64,000 nucleotides of DNA from Actinoplanes flavus (GCF_017592555.1 NZ_JAGFNS010000031.1:1-64000); one strand, 5' to 3'. Positions 39,124 to 48,096 are shown, counted from the stretch's first letter. The notes: generated by a model from the letters alone, not told the origin. Numbers and translations are program-made.

Positions 39124-39204
39124 CATTCCGCTTCCAAGGCTTCGCGCCGCATCGGCCTCATTCCGCTTCCAAGGCTTCGCGCCGCATCGGCCTCATTCCG
39201 CTTC
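39124..39204. repeat. 35-bp tandem repeat at the cobH-cobIJ junction
   Basis: Two full copies at 39124-39158 and 39159-39193, plus 11 nt of a third up to 39204. The third overlaps the last codons and the stop of cobH (stop at 39193-39195). The copies look identical. They lengthen the gap between cobH and cobIJ to about 95 nt. Confidence 0.9.
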
Positions 39205-39810
39205 GGAGGCGAGGGCGTTCACCGCGGCGGCGGTGATGGCACTGCCACCCCGGCGGCCACGCACGATCAGATACTCCAGGCCGGACTCGGCGAGAGCCTC
39301 CTTGGACTCGGCCGCGCCGATGAAACCGACCGGGATGCCCAGCACCGCGGCCGGCCGGGGCGCGCCCGCGGCGACCATCTCCAGCAGCCGGAACAGCGCG
39401 GTCGGAGCGTTGCCGACCGCCACCACGGCCCCGCCCAGCCGATCACCCCACAGGTCGAGGGCGGCCGCGCTACGGGTGTTGCCGATCGCCGCGGCCAGCC
39501 CCGGCACCGCCGGATCCCGCAGCGTGCAGATCACCTCGTTGCCCGCCGGCAGCCGCGACCGGGTCACCCCGGACGCCACCATCTCCGCGTCACAGAGGAT
39601 CGGCGCACCGTCGAGCAGCGCCTTCCGCGCCGCGGTGACCACACCCGGACTGAACCGGACATCCTTCACCAGATCCACCATCCCGCAGGCGTGGATCATC
39701 CGGACCACCACCCGCGACACGTCCTCCGGCAGCCCTGAGAGATCCGCCTCGGCCCGGATGGTGGCGAACGAGCGCCGGTAGATCTCCGCGCCGTCGTGCA
39801 CATACTCCAT
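39193..39810 (-). CDS. cobH: Precorrin-8X methylmutase
   Basis: A 205-residue CobH/CbiC enzyme. It moves the C11 methyl group to C12, forming hydrogenobyrinic acid. The catalytic histidine is in RMIHACGMVD. The family strands GAPILCDAEMVASGVTRSRLP, AIGNTRSAA and GNAPTALFRLLE...PAAVLGIPVGFIGAAESK are all present. Length is normal. The start overlaps the cobG stop by 1 nt (TGATG). Its own stop lies in the 35-bp tandem repeat. Confidence 0.95.
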   Translation of the reverse strand: MEYVHDGAEIYRRSFATIRAEADLSGLPEDVSRVVVRMIHACGMVDLVKDVRFSPGVVTAARKALLDGAPILCDAEMVASGVTRSRLPAGNEVICTLRDPAVPGLAAAIGNTRSAAALDLWGDRLGGAVVAVGNAPTALFRLLEMVAAGAPRPAAVLGIPVGFIGAAESKEALAESGLEYLIVRGRRGGSAITAAAVNALASEAE

Positions 39811-41846
39811 CAGGGCCTCCTAGCCACAGCCACGATGTCTCCCAACCCGCTCACGGCCGCGCCGCCCCCGCCGATCCTCGGCGATCCCGCCCCGGCCGTC
39901 GATGGGCCGACCAGTCCGGATCCGTCACCCTCCGCACCGCAACTCCCCGTCGGGCCCCCGATTCCGGATCGGTCGTCGTCCGCGCCGGTCATCTCCGATG
40001 GGTTGACCGGTTCGGATCCGTCACTCTCCGTGCCGTGAGTCGGCGTTGGGCGCCCGAATCCGGATCCGTCACTCTCCGTGCCGTGAGTCAGCGTTGGGCG
40101 CCGGAATCCGGATCGGTTGCTGTCCGCGCCGACCATCTCCGATAGGTCGACGAGCCGAGATCCGACACCTTCCGCGCCAGAGATCCCGATCGGACCAGCC
40201 AGGTCACTCTTCGCGCCGGCCGTCCCCGACGGCCGGGCCGGGCCGGAGCGGTCACCGTCCGTGCGGGCGACCAGGTAGCCGTCGGCGGTCGCCTCGACAC
40301 GGACGTGCGGGCCGGACGGGCTGCCGCACGCGCGGGCACAACCCACCCAGTGAACCGGCAGGCCGTCGACGAAGCGGGCCGCGGCGGTGGCGTCGGCGCG
40401 CACGTCGGCCAGCGACTTCGCGCAACCCGGCCGCCCGGCGCAGGCGGTCACCCCGGACCAGGGCGAACCCGCGGCCACCGCCAGCCCGGCCGCGGCCAGA
40501 CGGTTCGCCCAGTCGGGCGCCGCCGACGGCGGCAGATCGGCCACGATCACCCCACGCCAGGAGGTCACCACCAGCTGATCGGCCTCTTCCAAAACCCTGA
40601 GGGGTACGCCGGACAAGCGCCCCAACGGCACCAACGCCCCCACCGCCGCCAGCCCGTCCTCCTGAGCCACCACGCCGGCCAGATCGGTGGCGTCGGTGGC
40701 CTCGACCGGCGCCGCCGCGGCCACGGCGACAGGCGTCAACCCGAGGGCGCCGGCCACCCGGGCCGACACCCGGGCCGGGCCGTCGGTCAGCTCCCGCAGC
40801 CGCCACGCGGCCGGGCCGTCACCCCGCTGCTCCTCCCGCTCGTCGAGGAACGCGTGCGCCGCCGCGATCAGCGCGGCCACCACCCGGTCGGCCTCCACCC
40901 GGAGCCCGGTGTCGTGCCCGGCGAAGCGGATCGCGAACAGCCCGCCACCGGTGTGCCCCCGAGCCCCCGATCCGACAACCGCATGGGCGGTGGTCGCTGC
41001 CGGCGTGGCGTGGACGGTGGCTGCCGGTGCCGCGGGGCTGGCGGCGGCGGTGGTGACCACTGGTGGGGTGGTGTGGGCGGTGGCTGCCGGTGCTGCGGGG
41101 CTGGCGGTGGTGGGGGCGGCGGTCATCGACGGTGTGAAGCCGGTGGTGGTGTGGGTGCCGGCCGCCGACGGTGTGGAGCTGGCGGCGCCGGTGGTGACCA
41201 CTGGTGGTGTGGGGCTGGTGGTGTGGGCGCCGGTCGCCGGTGGTGTGGGGCTGGTGGTGTGGGCGCCGGTCGCCGGTGGTGTGGGGCCGGCGGTGTGGGT
41301 GGTGACGGCTGGTGGTTCGGGGTGGGTGAACGCCGACGGTGTGGGGCTCGTCGTGGGCGTCGATGGTGTGGGGTCGGCGGTGGCCGGGTGGGTGGGGGCC
41401 GGGACGGCGGCGACGTCGGGGGACAGGGGGACGTGGCCGAGGGCGAACAGGAACTTGCCGGGCAGGCCGGCCAGGGTGGGATCGCCCAGGATGGCGTTGT
41501 CCAAGGCCGATATCAGAGCGCGGATCGCCGATCCCGGGAGCGGGGGCGACGCGATGTTCCGGACGTTGTCGTGAGTCGGTGAGGGCAGCAGCCCAGCGGC
41601 GCGCAGGCGGGTCGCCAAGGCCGGGGCGTCGGTGGCCGACAGGCCTCTGAGCTGGATATTCGCCCGCGAGGTTAGCTCCAGAGCGCCGTCGCCGAACTCC
41701 TCGGCCAGCTCGCGCAGCGCCCGCAGCCGGGCGCCGGTCAGCAGCCCGCCGGGCAGCCGGACCCGGGCCAGCAACCCGTCGGCGGCGGCGTGCAGCCGCA
41801 GCGCGCCGGGGCAGGCGTCGGTGTCGGAAGTCCGGACGCGAGACAT
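39810..41846 (-). CDS. cobG: Precorrin-3B synthase (CobG-type) with large low-complexity insert and tail
   Basis: A 678-residue member of the nitrite/sulfite reductase fold. CobG makes precorrin-3B with O2 and uses a 4Fe-4S centre. The cluster ligands are visible as C469-x5-C475 and C503-x3-C507, and the N-terminal domain has ELTSRANIQLRGL and the NIASPPLPG segment. CobG proteins are usually about 400-460 residues. The excess here is a Thr/Pro/Ala/His stretch at 147-299 inside the first domain pair and a Gly/Ser/Thr/Asp tail at 531-678. Both lack frameshifts. ATG 41846 begins at the homology. It heads the operon and is divergent from cobN. Confidence 0.85.
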   Translation of the reverse strand: MSRVRTSDTDACPGALRLHAAADGLLARVRLPGGLLTGARLRALRELAEEFGDGALELTSRANIQLRGLSATDAPALATRLRAAGLLPSPTHDNVRNIASPPLPGSAIRALISALDNAILGDPTLAGLPGKFLFALGHVPLSPDVAAVPAPTHPATADPTPSTPTTSPTPSAFTHPEPPAVTTHTAGPTPPATGAHTTSPTPPATGAHTTSPTPPVVTTGAASSTPSAAGTHTTTGFTPSMTAAPTTASPAAPAATAHTTPPVVTTAAASPAAPAATVHATPAATTAHAVVGSGARGHTGGGLFAIRFAGHDTGLRVEADRVVAALIAAAHAFLDEREEQRGDGPAAWRLRELTDGPARVSARVAGALGLTPVAVAAAAPVEATDATDLAGVVAQEDGLAAVGALVPLGRLSGVPLRVLEEADQLVVTSWRGVIVADLPPSAAPDWANRLAAAGLAVAAGSPWSGVTACAGRPGCAKSLADVRADATAAARFVDGLPVHWVGCARACGSPSGPHVRVEATADGYLVARTDGDRSGPARPSGTAGAKSDLAGPIGISGAEGVGSRLVDLSEMVGADSNRSGFRRPTLTHGTESDGSGFGRPTPTHGTESDGSEPVNPSEMTGADDDRSGIGGPTGSCGAEGDGSGLVGPSTAGAGSPRIGGGGAAVSGLGDIVAVARRP
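40014..40116. repeat. 48-bp tandem repeats in the cobG tail
   Basis: GGATCCGTCACTCTCCGTGC starts at 40014 and again at 40062, with a third, diverged start at 40110. The period of 48 keeps frame and encodes a 16-residue unit (PTLTHGTESDGSGFGR type). Similar but more diverged units extend through most of 39900-40260. Confidence 0.85.
40950..41408. repeat. Low-complexity insert coding region inside cobG
   Basis: This encodes residues 147-299. The clearest units are 36-bp repeats at 41199-41294 giving TTSPTPPATGAH (12 residues). The plus strand is strongly G/T-rich (GGTGGTGTGGG), unlike the flanking coding sequence. The insert separates the N-terminal ferredoxin-like half-domain from the next conserved segment (GGGLFAIRFAGHD). 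Confidence 0.85.
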
Positions 41847-41929
41847 GGCCCGGATACTACGGCCGACCCCCGACAGGAATTCACCTTCGCCTCTCGGTGG
41901 GTCGGCAGCGTCACAACGGCCGTCGCGCC

Positions 41930-42092
41930 TTGACGTGGGACACCGGGGTTCGGAAAAGTTATGGCCCACGAGCGGCGACGCCGCGGAGGAAGCCGGTGCG
42001 AATCCGGCGCGGTCCCGCCACTGTCACCAGGGAGTTCGAGCCCTGGGAGCCAGGAACTCCGGTCGCCGTGACATCCGACTACCCGGGGCGCG
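41930..42092 (+). ncRNA. Cobalamin (adenosylcobalamin) riboswitch upstream of cobN
   Basis: The leader holds the conserved core GGAAGCCGGTGCGAATCC followed by GCGCGGTCCCGCCACTGT, with the B12 box GCCACTG at 42017-42023. A stem formed by CAGGGAGTTCGAGCCCTG follows, then the closing segment. Boundaries are approximate. It lies directly before cobN and probably represses its translation or transcription when the coenzyme is plentiful. Confidence 0.93.
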
Positions 42093-42113
42093 GACCCCGA
42101 GGGGAGCGCGCGC

Positions 42114-45100
42114 GTGTTTCTGCTGCTGTCGACGTCCGACACCGACCTGCTCAGCGCCCGGGCCAGCGGTTCGGCCTGGCGCCCGGCCAACCCGGCCCGG
42201 ACCTCGGTCTCCGATCTGCCCGCCCTGCTCGACGGGGCCGACCTCGTCGTGGTGCGCATCCTGGGCGGCCGCCGGGCCTGGGAGGAGGGGCTGGACACGC
42301 TGCTGGCGAGCGGTGTGCCGGTCGTGGTCCTGGGTGGTGAGCAGGCGCCGGACGCCGAGTTGATGAAGCTGTCCACGGTGCCCGCCGGGGTGGCCGCCGA
42401 GGCGCACGCCTATCTGGCGCACGGCGGCGCGGACAATCTGGCCTCGCTGCACGACTTCCTCTCGGACACGGTGCTGTTGACCGGCAACGGGTTCGCGCCG
42501 GCGGTGGAAAGCCCACAGTGGGGTTTCCTGCCGCGCCCGGAGTCCACCGGCGAGGCGACCGTGGCGGTGCTCTATTACCGGGCGCATCACATGGCCGGCA
42601 ACACGGCGTTCGTGGAGACGCTCTGCCGGGCGATCGAGGCCAAGGGCGCGCGGGCCATGCCGATCTACACCGCCTCGCTGCGGACCGCCCCGCCCGAGCT
42701 GCTGACCGAGCTGCGCAAAGCGGACGCGCTGGTGGTGACCGTGCTGGCGGCCGGTGGCACCCGCCCGGCGACCGCGAGTGCCGGCGGCGACGACGAGGCG
42801 TGGGATGTCGGGGTGCTCGCCGACCTGGACGTGCCGATCCTCCAGGGGCTGTGCTTGACCAGTTCGCGGGCGGCCTGGGAGGCGAGTGACGACGGGCTGA
42901 CCCCGCTGGACGCGGCGACGCAGGTGGCGATCCCGGAGTTCGACGGCCGGATCATCACGGTGCCGTTCTCGTTCAAGGAGATCGACGAGGACGGGCTGTC
43001 GGTCTACGTGGCCGACGAGGAGCGGGCGTCGCGGGTGGCCGGGATCGCGGTGGCGCACGCCCGGCTGCGGCACGTCCCGCCCGCCGACCGCAGGATCGTG
43101 CTGATGCTGTCGGCCTACCCGACCAAGCATTCCCGGATCGGCAACGCGGTCGGTCTGGACACACCGGCCTCGACGGTCGCCCTGCTGGCGGCGATGAAGG
43201 AGCGCGGCTACCGGGTCGGCTCGTTCACCGAGTACGACGGCGACGGCCTCATCCACACGCTGATCGCGGCCGGTGGGCAGGATCCGGACTGGCTGACCGA
43301 GGAGCAGCTGTCCGGAAACCCGGTGCGGATTCCGGCGTCCCGCTACCGGTCCTGGTTCGATGCGCTGCCGTCCGGCTTCCGGGAGAGCGTCGAGCGGCAC
43401 TGGGGCCCGGCGCCCGGTGAGCTGTACGTCGACGGCGGCGACATCGTGCTGGCCGCGCTCCGCGACGAGAACATCGTGGTGATGGTCCAGCCGCCGCGCG
43501 GGTTCGGGGCCAACCCGGTCGCCATCTACCACGACCCCGACCTGCCGCCGAGCCACCACTACCTGGCCGCCTACCGTTGGGTGGCCGACGAGTTCGGCGC
43601 GCACGCGGTGGTGCACGTCGGCAAGCACGGCAACCTGGAGTGGCTGCCCGGCAAGAACGTCGGCATGTCCGCGTCGGACGGCACCGACGCGGCCCTCGGC
43701 GACCTGCCGCTGATCTATCCGTTCCTGGTCAACGACCCGGGCGAGGGCACGCAGGCGAAACGGCGGGCGCACGCCACCCTGGTGGACCACCTGATCCCGC
43801 CGATGGCCCGCGCCGAGTCCTACGGCGACATCGCCCGGCTGGAGCAACTGCTCGACGAGCACGCGACCATCGCGGCTCTCGATCCGGCGAAACTCCCGGC
43901 CATCCGGGCCCAGATCTGGACCCTGATCCAGGCCGCCAGGATGGATCACGACCTCGGCCAGCGGCACCGGCCGGGCGACGAGGAGTTCGACGACTTCATC
44001 ATGCACATCGACGGATGGCTGTGTGAGGTCAAGGACGTGCAGATCCGCGACGGGTTGCACGTGCTGGGCGCGGCGCCGTCCGGTGAGGCGCGGATCAACC
44101 TGGTGCTGGCCATGCTGCGGGCGCGGCAGATGTGGGCCGGTCAGGTGGCGGCGCTGCCGGGTCTGCGGGAGGCGCTGGGTCTCGCGGAGGACGCGTCCAC
44201 CGCGGAGACCGACGCGATCGAGGCGCAGGCGCGGGCACTGGTGACGGCCATGGAGGAGCGCGGTTGGCCGACCGTGGTCCCGGCTGATCTGATCGCCGCC
44301 CCGGCGGACGGCGCTTCCGCCGTGCTTTCGGCCGCGCTCCCCGGCGTACGCGATATTTCGGATTTGTCGTTAATGCCTGATGTGGTGCGTGTGCTGGAGT
44401 TCGCGGCCACCGAGGTCGTGCCGCGGCTCGCCCGCACCACCGACGAACTGACCAACGTGCTGCACGCGCTCGACGGCGGTTACGTCCCGGCCGGCCCCAG
44501 CGGCTCCCCGCTGCGCGGCCTGATCAACGTGCTGCCCACCGGCCGCAACTTCTACTCCGTCGACCCCAAGGCCATCCCGAGCCGGCTCGCCTGGGAGACC
44601 GGGCAGGCGATGGCCGAGTCGCTGCTCAAGCGTTACCGCGACGACCACGGCGAGTGGCCCCGCTCGGTCGGGCTCTCCGCCTGGGGCACCAGCGCCATGC
44701 GGACCGCCGGCGACGACATCGCCGAGATCCTCGCGCTGATCGGTGTCCGGCCGATCTGGGATCCGGCGTCCCGGCGGGTCACCGGGCTGGAGCCGATCCC
44801 GGCCGGGGAACTGGGCCGTCCGCGCATCGACGTGACAGTCCGCGTCTCGGGCTTCTTCCGCGACGCGTTCCCGCACGTGGTGGCGATGCTCGACGACGCG
44901 TTCACCCTGATCGCCGGGCTGGACGAGCCGGACAACTTCGTCCGCGAGCACGCTCTGCGCGACCAGGGCGAGCACGGCGACTGGCGGCGGGCCACCATGC
45001 GGATCTTCGGGTCGCGCCCGGGAGCGTACGGCGCCGGCATCCTTCCGCTCATCGACAGCCGGAACTGGCGGGACGACGCCGACCTGGCCGAGGTGTACGC

Positions 45101-45722
45101 GGTGTGGGGCGGCTTCGCGTACGGGCGGGACCTGGACGGGGTGCCGGCTCGCGGGGACATGGAGAACGCGTACCGCCGGATCGACGTGGCCGCCAAGAAC
45201 ATCGACACCCGCGAGCACGACATCGCCGACTCCGACGACTACTTCCAGTACCACGGCGGCATGATCGCCACGGTGCGGGCGCTCACCGGTCGCGCGCCGG
45301 CGGCGTACATCGGCGACTCCACCAACCCGGACCAGGCACGGACCCGCAGCCTGACCGAGGAGACCGCGCGGATCTTCCGGGCCCGGGTGGTGAACCCGCG
45401 CTGGATCGCCGCGATGCGGCGGCACGGCTACAAGGGCGCCTTCGAGCTGGCGGCGACGGTCGACTACCTGTTCGGGTACGACGCGACCGCCGGCGTGGTG
45501 ACCGACTGGATGTATGAGCAGCTCGCCGCGTCCTACGCGCTGGACGACGAGAACCAGAAGTTCATGCGGCAGTCGAACCCGTGGGCGCTGCACGGCATCA
45601 CCGAACGGCTGCTGGAGGCCGCCGACCGCAGGCTGTGGGAGGCACCCGAACCGGAGACGCTGGCCGCGCTGCGTGCGCTCTACCTGGAGACCGAGGGCCA
45701 GCTGGAGGACGGCCCGGCCTGA
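42114..45722 (+). CDS. cobN: Aerobic cobaltochelatase subunit CobN
   Basis: A 1202-residue large subunit of the ATP-dependent cobaltochelatase, which inserts Co2+ into hydrogenobyrinic acid a,c-diamide together with CobS and CobT. Family motifs: SAYPTKHSRIGNAVGLDTPAS, VHVGKHGNLEWLPGKNVGMS, YPFLVNDPGEGTQAKRRAHA, INVLPTGRNFYSVDPKAIPSRLAWETG, and YQYHGGMIATVRALTG-like HGG region near the C-terminus (DYFQYHGGMIA). Length is normal. The GTG at 42114 is preceded by GAGGGGAG. Its expression is likely under the cobalamin riboswitch. CobS and CobT are not in the window. Confidence 0.95.
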   Translation: MFLLLSTSDTDLLSARASGSAWRPANPARTSVSDLPALLDGADLVVVRILGGRRAWEEGLDTLLASGVPVVVLGGEQAPDAELMKLSTVPAGVAAEAHAYLAHGGADNLASLHDFLSDTVLLTGNGFAPAVESPQWGFLPRPESTGEATVAVLYYRAHHMAGNTAFVETLCRAIEAKGARAMPIYTASLRTAPPELLTELRKADALVVTVLAAGGTRPATASAGGDDEAWDVGVLADLDVPILQGLCLTSSRAAWEASDDGLTPLDAATQVAIPEFDGRIITVPFSFKEIDEDGLSVYVADEERASRVAGIAVAHARLRHVPPADRRIVLMLSAYPTKHSRIGNAVGLDTPASTVALLAAMKERGYRVGSFTEYDGDGLIHTLIAAGGQDPDWLTEEQLSGNPVRIPASRYRSWFDALPSGFRESVERHWGPAPGELYVDGGDIVLAALRDENIVVMVQPPRGFGANPVAIYHDPDLPPSHHYLAAYRWVADEFGAHAVVHVGKHGNLEWLPGKNVGMSASDGTDAALGDLPLIYPFLVNDPGEGTQAKRRAHATLVDHLIPPMARAESYGDIARLEQLLDEHATIAALDPAKLPAIRAQIWTLIQAARMDHDLGQRHRPGDEEFDDFIMHIDGWLCEVKDVQIRDGLHVLGAAPSGEARINLVLAMLRARQMWAGQVAALPGLREALGLAEDASTAETDAIEAQARALVTAMEERGWPTVVPADLIAAPADGASAVLSAALPGVRDISDLSLMPDVVRVLEFAATEVVPRLARTTDELTNVLHALDGGYVPAGPSGSPLRGLINVLPTGRNFYSVDPKAIPSRLAWETGQAMAESLLKRYRDDHGEWPRSVGLSAWGTSAMRTAGDDIAEILALIGVRPIWDPASRRVTGLEPIPAGELGRPRIDVTVRVSGFFRDAFPHVVAMLDDAFTLIAGLDEPDNFVREHALRDQGEHGDWRRATMRIFGSRPGAYGAGILPLIDSRNWRDDADLAEVYAVWGGFAYGRDLDGVPARGDMENAYRRIDVAAKNIDTREHDIADSDDYFQYHGGMIATVRALTGRAPAAYIGDSTNPDQARTRSLTEETARIFRARVVNPRWIAAMRRHGYKGAFELAATVDYLFGYDATAGVVTDWMYEQLAASYALDDENQKFMRQSNPWALHGITERLLEAADRRLWEAPEPETLAALRALYLETEGQLEDGPA

Positions 45723-45767
45723 GGTAAACGGCTTGCGGCGCGCCGGGCGTGACGGAAGGCTGAGTGG

Positions 45768-46301
45768 ATGATCGTCAGACGTGAGACCCCGGCCGATGTC
45801 GCCGTGATCCGGGCGGTGACGGCCGCCGCCTTCACCGCGCCGCACTTCCGGGAGCCGCTGCCGGACGGGGTCGAGCCCGACGAGGCGCCGCTGGTCGGCA
45901 AGCTGCGCGCCGACGAGGGCTGGCTGCCGGCGCTGTCGCTGGTGGCGGTGGTGGACGGCGCCGTGGTGGGGCATGTGGTGTGCACCCGTGGCCACGTCGG
46001 CGACGCGCCCGCCCTCGGGCTGGGGCCGGTCAGCGTGGACCCGAAGCATCAGCGGCGTGGGGTCGGTTCGGCGCTGATGCACGCGGTGCTGGGCGCCGCC
46101 GAGGCTCTCGGCGAGCCGCTGGTGGTGCTGCTCGGCGACCCGGCCTACTACTGCCGGTTCGGGTTCGTGCCGGCCGCCGAGCACGGCATCGAGCCGCCGG
46201 TGCCGGAGTGGGCGCCGCATTTCCAGGTCCGCCCGCTGACCGCCCACGATCCGGCGGTGCGGGGCGTCTTCACGTACGCCGCGCCCTTCAACGAGATGTA
46301 G
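45768..46301 (+). CDS. GNAT family N-acetyltransferase
   Basis: A 177-residue acetyltransferase of the YhbS-like group. The acetyl-CoA loop is VSVDPKHQRRGVGSALMHAVL, preceded by strand SLVAVVDGAVVGHVVC and followed by VVLLGDPAYYCRFGFVPA, which is typical of that group. The substrate is unknown. It follows cobN after 45 nt and is convergent with cobF (10 nt apart). Confidence 0.88.
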   Translation: MIVRRETPADVAVIRAVTAAAFTAPHFREPLPDGVEPDEAPLVGKLRADEGWLPALSLVAVVDGAVVGHVVCTRGHVGDAPALGLGPVSVDPKHQRRGVGSALMHAVLGAAEALGEPLVVLLGDPAYYCRFGFVPAAEHGIEPPVPEWAPHFQVRPLTAHDPAVRGVFTYAAPFNEM

Positions 46302-46311
46302 GGCGCGGGTC

Positions 46312-47067
46312 CTACTCGGCGTCCGGGCGGCGGAGCAGGTAGGTGTCCATGATCCAGCCGTGGCGTTCGCGGGCCTCGGTGCGGGTCTCGACGATCCGCT
46401 CGGCCACCTCGGACACCCGGCCGGCGTCGAGCAGCTCGTCCGCGGTGCTGACGTAGGCGCCCCAGTAGATGTCGGCGTCCGGGTGCGCGGTGAAGGCCTG
46501 CTGGGCGTCGAGCATCACGACCACGTCGTCGACACCCTCCGGCCAGCCCTCGGCGAGCCGCCGGCCGGTGGTGATCTGCACCGGGCGGCCCACCCGGTTC
46601 AGGCCGATCCGGTGTTTGGCGGCCAGGGCGGAGACGCTGCTGATGCCGGGGATCACCTCGTACTCGAAGGTGATCCCCCCGCGCTCCAGGATCTCCTCCA
46701 GGATGGCGATCGTCGAGTCGTACAGCGAGGGGTCGCCCCAGACCAGGATCGAGCCGATCTCGTCGTCCTTGAGGTGCTCGGTGATCAGCTCCTCGAGGAC
46801 CAGGGAGCGGCGGTGCCGCCAGTCCGCGACCGTGCCGGTGTAGTCGGCCGGGGTGCGGTCGCGATCCGGGTCGCGGCCCTCCACGATCCGCTTGTGCGGG
46901 TGCCCGTAGTGCCGGATCAGGCCTTCCCGCAGTTCGATCAGGCTCGCCTTGGCCTCACCCTTGTCGAGCAGGAAGAACACATGGGTACGACCGATGGCCT
47001 TCGCCGCCTGGAGGGTCAGATGGTCCGGGTCGCCAGCGCCGATTCCGACTACACAGATCTTCCGCAC
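46312..47067 (-). CDS. cobF: Precorrin-6A synthase (deacetylating)
   Basis: A 251-residue SAM-dependent methylase of the aerobic cobalamin route. It methylates C1 of precorrin-5 with loss of the acetyl group. Seen: KICVVGIGAGDPDHLTLQAAKAI, FFLLDKGEAKASLIELRE, ILVWGDPSLYDSTIAILEEI, YEVIPGISSVSALAAKHRIGLNRVGRPVQITTGRRL. CobF is a marker of the oxygen-dependent pathway and agrees with cobG and cobN. No riboswitch was seen upstream of it. Confidence 0.95.
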   Translation of the reverse strand: MRKICVVGIGAGDPDHLTLQAAKAIGRTHVFFLLDKGEAKASLIELREGLIRHYGHPHKRIVEGRDPDRDRTPADYTGTVADWRHRRSLVLEELITEHLKDDEIGSILVWGDPSLYDSTIAILEEILERGGITFEYEVIPGISSVSALAAKHRIGLNRVGRPVQITTGRRLAEGWPEGVDDVVVMLDAQQAFTAHPDADIYWGAYVSTADELLDAGRVSEVAERIVETRTEARERHGWIMDTYLLRRPDAE

Positions 47068-47380
47068 GCCCTGCAGTCTGCCCTATGCCGAGTCGGACGG
47101 TGGTGGGAGGCATCCGCCGTTGGCAGGTGTGCCGTCAATGCGCGGCGCTATGAGACTCGAGCTGGATATGGCGTGCCTGGTAGATCGCCTCGTGTGAATC
47201 CGCATCGACTCCTCATCCAAGAAGGCCCCGCCGCAGTCACCAACCTGCTCCGATTCCCGTGCCATTCCCTCACGTCGGTGATATTCGGCGTGGGGGAACG
47301 GCACGGGATGTTCAGTATTGCGATGCGCTCGCCGGCCGTTACCTGTCAGGGCGGTGTGCACATCGAAGGTCTCTCATTCC
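47068..47380. other. 313-nt intergenic region, lower GC
   Basis: No gene is supported here. It must hold the cobF promoter on the minus strand. It also contains the long hairpin at 47255-47308. Base composition is visibly less GC-rich than the neighbours, a trend that continues to about 48000. Confidence 0.6.
47255..47308 (-). terminator. 23-bp hairpin downstream of the small secreted-protein gene
   Basis: Arms at 47255-47277 and 47286-47308 surround GTGATATT. The three positions that do not pair as Watson-Crick become G-U pairs when read as minus-strand RNA, so the structure is fully paired in that transcript. It lies 73 nt past the minus-strand stop at 47381. Confidence 0.75.
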
Positions 47381-47830
47381 TCAGTGCTTGATACACTTCA
47401 AAGTGGAGACGTACCGCTTGCTCTTACCGTCCGATCCTGGGACATCCGCGAACGTGGACATGCACCAATCCTGCTGGCCGCTGAATGAGTCCGTGAGTGT
47501 CTTAGTGACGCCAGTCAGCCCACAGTCGTACTGCCCAGTGCCCTGCCGGCAAACCTTCTGATTGCTGTACAGGCTGGAGCCGCCCTTCCGCTGATACACA
47601 ATCTGCAGCGTGTATGAAAGCGGAATCTCGCAGCGAAGGTATCCGTTGAACTTGATGGTGCTGCCGCTGGTGGTGATTCTGGTCAGCGGTTCCGTGCAGT
47701 TGTTGCCGTTACCGCTCGGCCCACCAGGCGCGTCTCCTGCCTGGGCGGGAGACGCACCTCCCATCAGTGCCAGGAAGATCGCTGCTGTAACGGCGACACT
47801 GGTTCTGCTAATACGCTTAGCGTGAGCCAC
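47381..47830 (-). CDS. Small secreted Cys-containing protein, atypical base composition
   Basis: A 149-residue exported protein with no recognised family. It has a signal peptide (ISRTSVAVTAAIFLALMGGASPAQA-G, about 1-31). The mature ~118 residues have six cysteines (NNCTEP, LRCEIP, KVCRQG, YDCGLTG, DWCMST, LKCIKH), likely three disulfides, and a beta-rich pattern. GTG 47830 was chosen because GAGG lies 6 nt upstream; an ATG at 47905 would add 25 residues that spoil the signal peptide. GC is much lower than in nearby genes and many codons end in A or T, which suggests recent transfer. Confidence 0.75.
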   Translation of the reverse strand: MAHAKRISRTSVAVTAAIFLALMGGASPAQAGDAPGGPSGNGNNCTEPLTRITTSGSTIKFNGYLRCEIPLSYTLQIVYQRKGGSSLYSNQKVCRQGTGQYDCGLTGVTKTLTDSFSGQQDWCMSTFADVPGSDGKSKRYVSTLKCIKH

Positions 47831-48096
47831 GACATTCCTCAACCTCAAACCCCCATTGCGTTTGTCGGACGCATCTCGCCCTTGGTTCTGGTGATCTTTG
47901 ATCACGCGATCGAGGCTACATAGTGAACCGGGATCGCAGGTCGGTCAAATGATCACGGGAAGATAACGTCCCAATAGTGGTAGGTCTGTGCCGGCGGCGC
48001 AAACGGGCACCGGTACCCTCCGGGAGGCTTCGGGAACTGTTTGGCGAGAAGGAACTGAGGGGGAGCAAGCGGCGAATCACCTCCACCGCGAGTTCG

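Noticed and set aside
41925..42376. Frames through the cobN leader
   Set aside because: The region is explained by the cobalamin riboswitch and the cobN 5' end.
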